From Acidimangrovimonas sediminis (GTDB lineage Bacteria > Pseudomonadota > Alphaproteobacteria > Rhodobacterales > Rhodobacteraceae), in NCBI RefSeq assembly GCF_002871005.1, contig NZ_PHSN01000004.1, forward strand, positions 124,001-188,000: a DNA stretch of 64,000 nucleotides, given 5' to 3'. A program made the position numbers and the translations under genes. The notes beneath the pieces were generated by a model. The model had not been told where the DNA came from. It searched no databases and saw only the letters and a list, made by a program, of their open reading frames with translations. Of the stretch, positions 8,507-19,280 are shown piece after piece. Within the stretch, counting starts at the first letter, position 1. Each line of letters opens with the position of its first letter.

Positions 8507-8965
8507 GGCGCGGAATTGCTTGTGGCAGCCGCCACAGGCGCCACCGACGCCCTTCATCGCGCCCTGGACGGCCGAGAGGTCGGTGCCCGCGGCTTCCTGC
8601 ATCTTCACCGCGGCGTCGTGCAAGTCCTTCATGTGGCCCATGAACGCGTCGGGCTTGTCCCAGATGGCAGGCAGGGCGTGAGTGCCCTCGACGGCGCCAT
8701 TGTCGCTGCCCTTGGGCCAGTAGGCGCCTTCGTTCAGCGTGGTCAGGGTGACGATGTTGCCCGCCGCGGCCTGCGCGGCCGACTGGTCATAGGGCATGGC
8801 CCCCTTTGCCATGCCGCCAAGGACCCCGAGGTTGAAGGCGAGGTTGTCCATGAGGCCCTGCCGGGCCTTGATCGCGCCGTCCATCGGGCCGGCGGCAAGC
8901 GCGGCAGAGGCGGCGAGGGTAATGACGGTGGCGCAGGCTGCGAGCGCGGCAGAAACAGGCTTCAT
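8495..8965 (-). CDS. cytochrome c'
   Basis: 156 aa. Signal peptide (about residues 1-24, ending ASAALA), then a four-helix-bundle sequence starting GPMDGAIKARQGLMDNLAFN, with the single haem motif CGGCH at residues 144-148 near the C-terminus, the layout of class II cytochromes c. These periplasmic proteins bind NO and protect against nitrosative stress; they are widespread in purple and denitrifying alphaproteobacteria. The ATG at 8965 follows a GGGAG site. Its 3' end is embedded in a 14-bp tandem repeat. It is followed on the same strand by the dihaem cytochrome c gene. Confidence 0.92.
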   Translation of the reverse strand: MKPVSAALAACATVITLAASAALAAGPMDGAIKARQGLMDNLAFNLGVLGGMAKGAMPYDQSAAQAAAGNIVTLTTLNEGAYWPKGSDNGAVEGTHALPAIWDKPDAFMGHMKDLHDAAVKMQEAAGTDLSAVQGAMKGVGGACGGCHKQFRAPSN

Positions 8966-9093
8966 GAAAAATCTCCCGGGAGCGTGAGCTTTTCGTGAGT
9001 GTAGCGTAGGATCCCGCGAAGGCGACCCCCTTTGTTGCACCGGCCCGGGCCGGACGCGGCGATGGCGCGGAACTTCGCCGGTGTCGCAATCGC

Positions 9094-9279
9094 TTAGCGC
9101 AGGCCGATCCCGTGGTGGCGGGTCGGCCTCAGCGTTGCCCAGTCCGGCCACCAGCTGCTTTGCCCGGCCCAGGCGATCAGCAGGCATGCCGCGATGACGC
9201 CCACCACCAGCATCACCTGTCGCGGCCCTGGCGGGTGTCGGGCCCAGCGGGCCATGCGGACAAGCCACATGGGGTTCAC
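9094..9279 (-). CDS. small single-pass membrane protein downstream of hpt
   Basis: 61 aa with a GTG start that overlaps the hpt stop by 4 nt (GTGA on the minus strand), so it is coupled to hpt. It starts [20 protein letters not shown] and then has one hydrophobic helix (about residues 22-39), followed by a short Trp-rich tail. The coupling to hpt and compact size argue for a real gene. Function unknown; no catalytic motif is visible. Confidence 0.65.
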   Translation of the reverse strand: MNPMWLVRMARWARHPPGPRQVMLVVGVIAACLLIAWAGQSSWWPDWATLRPTRHHGIGLR

Positions 9280-9833
9280 GCGGCGCCCTCCGGCGCCGGA
9301 TCGGTGAAGCGCACCTTGCCGATGAAGGGCAGGTTGCGGTTGCGCTGCGCATAGTCGATGCCGTAGCCGACGACGAATTCGTCCGGGATCTCGAACCCGG
9401 TCCAGGTGGCGCGGATCGGGACCTCGCGCCGCGCCGGCTTGTCGAGCAGCGCGCAGACCTCCAGCCGGGCGGGATTGCGGCTCTTGAGCAGGTTGACGAC
9501 GTGATGAAGGGTAAAGCCGGTGTCGACGATATCCTCGACCACCAGCACGTCGCGCCCTTCAATTGCGCTTCTCAAGTCCTTGAGAATGCGGACTTCGCGC
9601 GAAGTCTCCATGGCGTTTCCGTAAGACGAGGCCTCGAGGAAGTCGACCTCGACGGGAAGGTCGATCTCGCGCACCAAATCGGCGATGAAGATGAACGACC
9701 CGCGCAACAGGCCGACGACGACAAGCTTGTCGGTGCCGGCGTAATGGCGCGAGATCTGGCGCGCCAGGTCCTCGATCCGGGCGGCGATCGCCTTGGCCGA
9801 GATCAATTCGTCGATGACATAAGGTTTCGTCAC
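9276..9833 (-). CDS. hpt: hypoxanthine phosphoribosyltransferase
   Basis: 185 aa. Purine salvage enzyme making IMP (and possibly GMP) from the free base and PRPP in the cytoplasm. The PRPP-binding loop [14 protein letters not shown] (EDIVDTG at about 100-106) and the upstream [15 protein letters not shown] block are diagnostic of the Hpt family. A GTG start at 9833 with AAGGGGCGCAG upstream gives the usual length; extending upstream adds a Cys-rich stretch with no homologous look. It is divergent from the COQ10-type gene and coupled to a small membrane protein downstream. Confidence 0.93.
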   Translation of the reverse strand: MTKPYVIDELISAKAIAARIEDLARQISRHYAGTDKLVVVGLLRGSFIFIADLVREIDLPVEVDFLEASSYGNAMETSREVRILKDLRSAIEGRDVLVVEDIVDTGFTLHHVVNLLKSRNPARLEVCALLDKPARREVPIRATWTGFEIPDEFVVGYGIDYAQRNRNLPFIGKVRFTDPAPEGAA

Positions 9834-9921
9834 GGCCTGCGCCCCTTGATTTCGCCGGCAGAAGTAAAGACATTCGGTCCGCAAGTCACGAAGAACGCCG
9901 CAGCACGAAGTAAATTCCCAG

Positions 9922-10392
9922 ATGCCGACCTACAAGGAAACCCGCGTCCTGCCCTATACGGCGCAGGAGATGTACGACCTCGTGGCCGATGTCGGAAGCT
10001 ACCCCAAGTTCCTGCCCTGGACCGCCGCCGCCCGGGTGCGCAAGCGCACGCCGCAACCCGACGGGTCGGAGGTGATGGAGGCGGATCTGGTGATCTCGTT
10101 CAAGGTGTTCCGCGAGAGATTCGGCAGCCGGGTCGTGCTCTGGCCCGAGAAGCAGAAGATCGACACCGAGTATATCGACGGCCCGTTCCGCTACATGATC
10201 TCCAACTGGGCGTTCCGCGACCGCGGCGAGGGCGGGTCGGAAGTGGACTTCTTCGTCGATTTCGAGTTCAAGAACGCGATCCTGCAGAAGGTGATCGGTG
10301 TCGTCTTCAACGAGGCGGTGCGGCGGATGGTGAAGGCGTTCGAGGAGCGCGCCGCGGCACTTTACGGCCAGAGAGCGGCGATCGAGGGCTGA
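9922..10392 (+). CDS. COQ10/RatA-type SRPBCC (START) domain protein
   Basis: 156 aa, one SRPBCC domain throughout. [20 protein letters not shown] and [13 protein letters not shown] are the canonical opening of the COQ10/RatA family, and a [20 protein letters not shown] strand pair follows. Eukaryotic COQ10 binds ubiquinone and helps respiratory electron transport; E. coli RatA has been described as inhibiting 70S assembly. For an alphaproteobacterium the coenzyme-Q chaperone role is the more natural inference. It directly precedes the SUF cysteine desulfurase on the same strand, with a 63-bp gap holding a GGGGC-AAAA-GCCCC hairpin. Confidence 0.88.
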   Translation: MPTYKETRVLPYTAQEMYDLVADVGSYPKFLPWTAAARVRKRTPQPDGSEVMEADLVISFKVFRERFGSRVVLWPEKQKIDTEYIDGPFRYMISNWAFRDRGEGGSEVDFFVDFEFKNAILQKVIGVVFNEAVRRMVKAFEERAAALYGQRAAIEG

Positions 10393-10439
10393 TCTGGGGC
10401 GAAAAGCCCCTGATGCCGCGCCCTTGGCGGGCGTTGCTT

Positions 10440-10462
10440 GCGTATTTAGGGAACAATGAAAG
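10440..10462 (+). repeat. dispersed 23-bp repeat, copy A (overlaps the desulfurase start)
   Basis: gcgtatttagggaacaatga plus aag. It matches 38334-38356 (opposite strand) at 22 of 23 positions. The apparent ATG of the cysteine desulfurase (10456) lies inside it. It resembles the tail of the GATATTT/GAGTATTT hairpin elements found elsewhere in the window. Confidence 0.8.
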
Positions 10463-11517
10463 GCAAAGTCTTGGCCGAGCGCGTCTATCTGGACTGGAAC
10501 GCGACGACGCCGCTGCGCGCCGAGGCGCGGGCGGCGATGATCGCCGCGATGGATGCGGTCGGCAACCCGTCTTCCGTGCATGCCGAGGGGCGCGTGGCCA
10601 AGGGGCTGCTTGAGACCGCGCGGGCGCAGGTGGCGGCGGCGCTGGGGGCCGAGGGGGCGGACATCGTCTTTACCTCCGGCACGACCGAAGCGGCGGCGCT
10701 GGCGCTGGCAGGGCGGGAACTGAGCTGTTCCGGGGTCGAGCATGACGCTATAAGGGCCTGGTGTGCCGAAGATCTTTCGGCTGACGGCAGGGGCAGGGTG
10801 GCGGTGCCGGACCCCGCGCGCGCGGCGCTTCAGATCGCCAATTCCGAGACCGGGGTGGTGCAGGAGCTGCCGGAGGGCCTGGCGCTCAGCGACCTGACTC
10901 AGGGCTTCGGCAAGCTGCCGATCGCCTTCAACTGGCTGGGCTGCGACATGGGTCTTGTCTCGGCGCACAAGCTTGGCGGGCCGAAGGGCGTGGGGGCGCT
11001 GGTGCTGAAGCGGGGCCTTGACGTTCCGGCGCGGATTCGCGGTGGCGGGCAGGAGATGGGGCGCCGGGCGGGCACCGAGAACCTGCTGGGCATCGTGGGT
11101 TTCGGCGCGGCGGCCGAGGCCGCGGCGAAGGAGCTTGCCGCGGGCGCCTGGGAGGAAGTTTCACGAATTAGAAATATTCTAGACTCGGCGATTGCAACCG
11201 AGGCAAAGACGACTATTATTGTCGGGAAAGCGGGCGCGCGCCTGCCGAATACCTCGTGTTTTGTGACCCCGGGATGGAAGGGCGAGACGCAGGTGATGCA
11301 GATGGATCTTGCCGGTTTCGCGGTCTCCGCGGGGTCGGCCTGTTCGTCGGGGAAGGTGCGCGCGAGCCAGGTTCTGACGTCGATGGGGATGGACGAGGCA
11401 GCTGCCTCGGGGGCCCTGCGCGTGTCTTTGGGGCCGGGCGTGCGTGAGGATGACGTGCTGCGCTTCGCCGAGGCGTGGCTGGCCAAGTGGCGGAAGTTTC
11501 GCGACAGGGCTGCATGA
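10456..11517 (+). CDS. cysteine desulfurase (NifS/IscS class) of the SUF operon
   Basis: 353 aa as started at ATG 10456. PLP enzyme that takes sulfur from cysteine for Fe-S assembly. Seen: VYLDWNATTPLR opening, His96 (GVEHDA), SDLTQ (PLP contact), the PLP lysine K172 in SAHKLGGPKG, and the catalytic cysteine C296 in SAGSACSSGK. It is about 50 residues shorter than E. coli IscS, with compact loops. Start doubt: the ATG lies in a dispersed repeat; a TTG at 10471 with AAGG upstream would give LAERVYLDWN, closer to the family start. It heads the SUF operon; no iscR-type regulator precedes it here. sufB follows after 41 nt. Confidence 0.92.
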   Translation: MKGKVLAERVYLDWNATTPLRAEARAAMIAAMDAVGNPSSVHAEGRVAKGLLETARAQVAAALGAEGADIVFTSGTTEAAALALAGRELSCSGVEHDAIRAWCAEDLSADGRGRVAVPDPARAALQIANSETGVVQELPEGLALSDLTQGFGKLPIAFNWLGCDMGLVSAHKLGGPKGVGALVLKRGLDVPARIRGGGQEMGRRAGTENLLGIVGFGAAAEAAAKELAAGAWEEVSRIRNILDSAIATEAKTTIIVGKAGARLPNTSCFVTPGWKGETQVMQMDLAGFAVSAGSACSSGKVRASQVLTSMGMDEAAASGALRVSLGPGVREDDVLRFAEAWLAKWRKFRDRAA

Positions 11518-11558
11518 ACAAAGGGGTGTAAAGCCCCGAGAGGAAACGGGAAAAAGAC

Positions 11559-13081
<1,523 letters not shown>

Positions 13082-13085
<4 letters not shown>

Positions 13086-13258
13086 AGATCGCCGTCTACA
13101 AGATTGTTTTTCTTGTGGTCTATATCGGTGCGGCCTTGGCAGTCCTGCGCTCGGTCGGCTGGATCGACTGGTCCGCGCGCTTCTACGCCGTGGTGCTGAT
13201 CGTGGGCATGAGTGCCGGCATCTTCATGCGGGCGCTGTTCGGGCGGATCGAGGAATAG
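13082..13258 (+). CDS. 58-aa two-helix membrane protein inside the SUF operon
   Basis: GTG at 13082 overlaps the sufB stop (GTGA), giving translational coupling. The product begins [20 protein letters not shown], with one hydrophobic helix, a short [12 protein letters not shown] loop, and a second helix ([18 protein letters not shown]), ending FGRIEE. It is too short for routine gene finders. The tight overlap and intact frame across 59 codons support a real gene. Function unknown; position between sufB and sufC suggests a link of the SUF machinery to the membrane. Confidence 0.7.
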
Positions 13259-13330
13259 GCGCCGAAAGGGCGCAGAACGGAATCAGGACGCGAGGGCTGC
13301 GGTCCGCGTCATCGACGGATGAGGAAGAAG

Positions 13331-14085
<755 letters not shown>

Positions 14086-14086
<1 letters not shown>

Positions 14087-15375
14087 TGGCCTTGCCGCAA
14101 GCGAAGGAAGACGCGCTGGCGGCGCGGCTTGAGAGTTTGACGAAACCGGCTTCGGGCGGATGGCTGAGCCTGGCGCGCGGCCAGGCCGAGGCGCGGCTGC
14201 ACGAGATGGGGCTGCCGGGGCGGCGCGACGAATACTGGCGCTGGACCAACCCGACGACGCTGATCTCTCCCGAGGTGACACCCGCCGCGCCCTACAAGCC
14301 GACGGATGAGGCGCCGGCCTTCGACGCGATCGACCGGGTGAAGCTCGTGTTCGTCGATGGCGTGTTCGATGCCGCGGCCTCCGACGATCCGGCAATGGCG
14401 GGGGTCGAGATCTCGCGCCTGGCGGAGGCTGGCCAGACCGACGTGCATTGGGCGCGCGAGATGTACGGCCTGCTCGAGGCGCAGGGCCAGTCGCCGGTGA
14501 AGCGGCCGCTGGCGGCGTTGAACTCCGCCTATGCGACGGATGGCGTTCTGATCCGGGTCACGGGCAAGGCCGAGAAGCCGGTGCATCTGGTTTACTACCA
14601 TGAATCAGAGACTTCCGATGCGATCCTCCACCATTGTGTGAGGGTCGAGGAGGGGGCCGAGTTCACCCTGCTGGAAAGCGGTCCGGCGGCGGCGCGGTTC
14701 AACAAGGTGCTGGAGGTCGAGGTTGCCGACAGGGCGTCCTTCCACCACATCCGCACCCAAGGCCGCGACCATGAGCGTCGCGCGGCGACCCATATCTTCG
14801 CCCGCCTCGGGACGGAGAGCCGGTTCAAGACCTTCACGGTCACTGCGAACGGCGTGATGACCCGCAACGAGGTGGTGGTGGAGCTGACCGGCGACGACGC
14901 GCTGGCCCATGTGGCGGGTGCGGCGATGGGCGACGGCGATTTCCATCACGACGACACGGTATTCGTGACCCATGACGCCGAGCGCTGCGAAAGCCGTCAG
15001 GTGTTCAAGAAGGTGCTGCGCAACGGGGCCGAGGGCATCTTTCAGGGCAAGATCCTGGTGCAGCCCGGCGCGCAGAAGACCGACGGCTATCAGATCAGCC
15101 AGTCGCTGCTTCTGGACGACGACAGCCAGTTCCTCGCCAAGCCGGAGCTGGAGATCTACGCCGATGACGTGAGCTGTTCGCACGGTTCGACCTCGGGCGC
15201 GATCGACGACACGGCGCTGTTCTACCTGCGCTCGCGCGGGGTGCCGGAGCGCGAGGCGCAGTCGCTTCTGGTGCTGGCGTTCCTGGCCGAGGCGCTGGAC
15301 GAGATCGAGGACGAGGCGATCTCGGAGGACATCCGCGGCCGTCTGGAAGGCTGGCTGTCGCGCCGCATGGCCTGA
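14086..15375 (+). CDS. sufD: Fe-S cluster assembly protein SufD
   Basis: 429 aa. Partner of SufB in the SufBC2D scaffold. The N-terminal helical part contains GLPGRRDEYWRWTNPTTL, the usual W-rich SufD opening; the beta-helix core and the C-terminal SCSHGSTSGAIDDTALFYLR block (the conserved His of SufD lies in it) are clear. The ATG shares its first A with the sufC TGA. One nucleotide separates its stop from the YIP1-type gene that follows. Length and motifs are standard. Confidence 0.97.
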
Positions 15376-15376
15376 C

Positions 15377-15877
15377 ATGTCGCTGGTCGGGGACATCGCC
15401 GAAAGCTACCGTGCCCCCGGCCGGGTCGCCCTGCGCAAGCTGGGCCAGGGGGTGCGGGAAGACCGCGCGCTGGCTTGGCTGATGCTGGCCTGTTTCCTGA
15501 TCTTCGTAAGCGAATGGCCCGGCCTGTCGCGGGCCGCGCATCTGGCGCCCTCGGTCACCTTCGACCAGAGGCTGGGCGGGGCGCTGATGAGCACGTTGTT
15601 CCTCTTGCCGGTCATCGCCTATGCCCTTGCGGCGCTTGCCCATCTCGTGGCACGAGCGCTTGGCGGGCAGGGGAGCTGGTACGGCGCCCGGCTGGCGCTG
15701 TTCTGGGCGATGCTGGCGATCAGCCCGCTGATGCTTTTGAACGGAGTCGTCGCGGGGCTGGTCGGGGACGGTTCCGGTCCGCGGGTGCTGGGCTGGATCG
15801 TGGCTGCGGCCTTCCTCTGGCTCTGGCTCGGGGGATTGCGCGCGACCGGGCGCGCATCGGAACGCGTAGGTGTGTGA
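15377..15877 (+). CDS. YIP1-family multi-pass membrane protein, first copy
   Basis: 166 aa. Starts MSLVGDIAESYRAPGRVALR, then four or so hydrophobic helices (about residues 33-45, 70-92, 105-128, 133-150). The layout of a short amphipathic N-terminus reading YRAP/RP and four to five helices matches the YIP1 (PF04893-like) group. The start lies 1 nt after the sufD stop, so it belongs to the SUF operon. The second copy follows after 10 nt. Biochemical role unknown in bacteria; retention between sufD and sufS suggests a membrane-associated accessory role, which is inference. Confidence 0.75.
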   Translation: MSLVGDIAESYRAPGRVALRKLGQGVREDRALAWLMLACFLIFVSEWPGLSRAAHLAPSVTFDQRLGGALMSTLFLLPVIAYALAALAHLVARALGGQGSWYGARLALFWAMLAISPLMLLNGVVAGLVGDGSGPRVLGWIVAAAFLWLWLGGLRATGRASERVGV

Positions 15878-15887
15878 GGACGGCAGC

Positions 15888-16481
15888 ATGACCTTGACCG
15901 CTGGGGATCTGTGGGCGCTGTTGCGCGAGTCGGTGCTGCGCCCGCGCGGCGTGGTGCGCCGGTTGCTCGACGCGCCGCTGGGGGCCGGGATCCTGTGGCA
16001 GGCGCTGGTGGTGATGGCGATCCTCGCCGGGCTGCTGGCCTGGTCCGAGCTGTTCATCGGCCCTGAGGATTCGCTGCCCTTCGCCCGTGCCTCGCTTCCC
16101 GGTCCGGCCGCGATGAGCCTGATGCAGTTCGGCCTTCTGGCGATCCTGGTGCCCGCGATCCATTTTGGCGGCCGGATCTTCGGCGGCAAGGGCGAGATGC
16201 TGGGCGCGCTGAAGGTCGTCGCGTGGTGGCAGGGCCTGACCCTTGTCCTGCAGGTGGCCGAGCTGATCGCGATCCTCGCGCTGCCGTTCCTCGGTGTGCT
16301 TGTCATCGTCGCGACGTTCGTCGCGCTGGTCTGGACCCTGACCAATGCGGTCGCCGAACTTCACGGGTTCCGCTCGCTGGGGCTCGTACTTGTGGGCATC
16401 ATCGCCACCGGTGTGGTGGTGATGCTGATCCTGTCCTTCCTGCTGACGGCCTTCGGAGTCGTCCCGCCCGGTTCCTACTGA
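15888..16481 (+). CDS. YIP1-family multi-pass membrane protein, second copy
   Basis: 197 aa from the ATG at 15888, which follows a GAGGACGGC site. MTLTAGDLWALLRESVLRPR resembles the first copy's opening, and five hydrophobic segments follow (for example ALVVMAILAGLLAW and SLGLVLVGIIATGVVVMLIL). It is about 30 aa longer than the first copy. The pair may be an old duplication or a hetero-oligomer. It lies between sufD and sufS, 21 nt before sufS. No catalytic residues are visible. Confidence 0.78.
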   Translation: MTLTAGDLWALLRESVLRPRGVVRRLLDAPLGAGILWQALVVMAILAGLLAWSELFIGPEDSLPFARASLPGPAAMSLMQFGLLAILVPAIHFGGRIFGGKGEMLGALKVVAWWQGLTLVLQVAELIAILALPFLGVLVIVATFVALVWTLTNAVAELHGFRSLGLVLVGIIATGVVVMLILSFLLTAFGVVPPGSY

Positions 16482-16502
16482 CCGGCCCATTCGGAGAGCG
16501 CC

Positions 16503-17723
<1,221 letters not shown>

Positions 17724-17745
17724 TCCGGACGGTCGGGCCGGGGCC

Positions 17746-18489
17746 TCATCCGGCGCCCTGGTCCGCATCGCGGCCTGCATCCCGCCCTGCGGCGCGCGCC
17801 TTGCGCGCTTCGGGCAGGGCGACGGCCACGAGTACCGCGGCGGCCAGCACGAAGAGGCCCGCGCCCGCCACGCCATAGGCCAGCACCCCGCCCAGCCCGC
17901 CGATCACGAAGGCGGCCAGCGTGACCCCGTGCAGGGCAAGCCGGTGACGCACCACCGCAGGGCCCGACTGACTTCGCGCCCCGCCGAGGAGGATGGCGAG
18001 TTCCACCCCGATGTCGGTCGCGATGCCGGTGACATGGGTCGTGCGCACCCGGCTGTCGGAGATCCGCGTCGTGGCCGCGTTCTGCAGCCCCATGGCAAAG
18101 GCCACCCCCACCAAAACCAGTGGATCACCGGGCCCCGGCGGCAAGGCGGCATCCGCGGCCCCGACCAGGGCCAGCAGGACGGCCTCGGCCAGGATCGCGT
18201 AGGCGTAGATGCCATGGACGCGGCGGTTCTGTCCGATCTCGATCAGGAGGGCCGATGTGAAGGCGCCCGCGACGAAGGCCGCGACAAGGCTGACAGCCCA
18301 GCCCGCAAGGCCCCAATGCCCGAGCGCGAGGTAATCCGAGAGCGCCGAGACATTGCCGGTCATGTTGCCCGAGAACAGCCCCAGCGAGCGGAACCCCGCG
18401 GCATTCACCGCGCCCGCGACCAGCGACAGGACCGCGGCCAGCCTGAGGTCGAAGCTGACCGTCCGCGCATCGCCCGTATGGATCAGCAT
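17746..18489 (-). CDS. YoaK/DUF1275 family membrane protein
   Basis: 247 aa with six hydrophobic segments. Diagnostic: VAGAVNAAGFRSLGLFSGNMTGNVSAL near the N-terminus and the mid-protein GLQNAATTRISDSRVRTTHVTG block, both strongly conserved in DUF1275. The family is unrelated to known catalysts and its transport role is unproven. The start at 18489 is set by a GCGGAGGAA site; the frame is open further upstream but without support. It lies tail to tail with sufS and back to back with tRNA-Arg. Confidence 0.88.
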   Translation of the reverse strand: MLIHTGDARTVSFDLRLAAVLSLVAGAVNAAGFRSLGLFSGNMTGNVSALSDYLALGHWGLAGWAVSLVAAFVAGAFTSALLIEIGQNRRVHGIYAYAILAEAVLLALVGAADAALPPGPGDPLVLVGVAFAMGLQNAATTRISDSRVRTTHVTGIATDIGVELAILLGGARSQSGPAVVRHRLALHGVTLAAFVIGGLGGVLAYGVAGAGLFVLAAAVLVAVALPEARKARAAGRDAGRDADQGAG

Positions 18490-18561
18490 CGCATTCCTCC
18501 GCCTGTGGCGCCGTCCTGTGCCAAGGCGTAAGCCCCCGGCCGCCTTCGTGCAATTCCCCCG

Positions 18562-18590
18562 TTGCACCCTGCGTCCGGGGCAGCTATAGA
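18562..18590 (+). promoter_or_regulatory. sigma70-type promoter of tRNA-Arg
   Basis: TTGCAC (18562-18567), a 17-bp spacer and TATAGA (18585-18590). Transcription would begin around 18597, five bases before the tRNA 5' end. This is the clearest housekeeping promoter visible in the window. Confidence 0.7.
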
Positions 18591-18601
18591 GCCGGAGCGC
18601 T

Positions 18602-18678
18602 GCACCCATAGCTCAGCTGGATAGAGCGCTGCCCTCCGAAGGCAGAGGCCTCAGGTTCGAATCCTGATGGGTGCGCCA
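18602..18678 (+). tRNA. tRNA-Arg (anticodon CCG)
   Basis: 77 nt. The acceptor stem GCACCCA pairs with TGGGTGC. The D-arm contains AGCTCAGCTGGATAGAGC, the anticodon loop reads CTCCGAA giving CCG, and the T-arm contains GGTTCGAATCC. Discriminator G and an encoded CCA follow. It reads CGG arginine codons. The phage-like appendage genes begin about 600 bp downstream, so it is a plausible integration site, but I find no second copy of its 3' end in the window. Confidence 0.97.
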
Positions 18679-19280
18679 ATTGATCCCCAACATGCTGATA
18701 TCGCTACCTTTCTCTTGAGAGGTGGTGAATGGGCCCGTCTGCGCGGGCCGCCTGCGGTCGGGACGTGATCCGGCGCGGCGTGGCGTCCTTGTCGCAGGCC
18801 GCCAGCACGGCTGACCCGGGGTTCTGCCTTCCTTGCGTCGCGGGGCTGTGCGCTTGCGGGCGCTTGCTCCTCCGCATCGATCGCGCCGGTTCAGGCCGAA
18901 ATTCCCCTCTCCATAGGCAATTGCCGCTTCTTCCGTGGCCATCCGGGGCCGGCGGGGACGGTGCATTAACCTGTTGGAACCATGGTCGCGGCAGGATGTT
19001 CGGCGGGCTGGTTGGGCGGTGCCCGCAAGACCGGCGGCGCTCTCTGGCGGGGCCGCGATGACCTCCTGCGGTGCCGGGGCCGCTTCCTCGGGTGCGGGGT
19101 GCACAGGAGCGGTGCCTTTCGAGATCTGGCACGTCATCACGCCCCCGGGCACTGGGCCCGAAGGGGGCGAGCGGCTTCGGGGTCAGGGCGACACACGAGA
19201 ATTCCAAAATTCAAGCGGTGCGGCACCTCTGCGCCGCGATCGACAGGACTTGCCGCAAGGCGGCACGAGCGGAGAGAGAA
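18679..19280. other. 600-bp region after tRNA-Arg with no gene I can support
   Basis: Open frames exist on both strands but none has a convincing ribosome site or protein-like sequence. A minus-strand frame ends inside the tRNA and is an artefact there. The composition is similar to the flanks apart from an A-rich patch (cgacacacgagaattccaaa, about 19187-19206). It probably holds the promoter of the fibre gene at 19281 and perhaps the remnant of an integration. Confidence 0.5.

Noticed and set aside
8966-9562. Upstream extension of the cytochrome c' frame
   Set aside because: It runs antisense-like through hpt in another frame; the signal peptide and GGGAG site fix the start at 8965.
18613-19152. 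Minus-strand frame ending in [18 protein letters not shown]
   Set aside because: The end is the translated antisense of tRNA-Arg, a well-known annotation artefact; the remainder has no protein-like pattern and no ribosome site.
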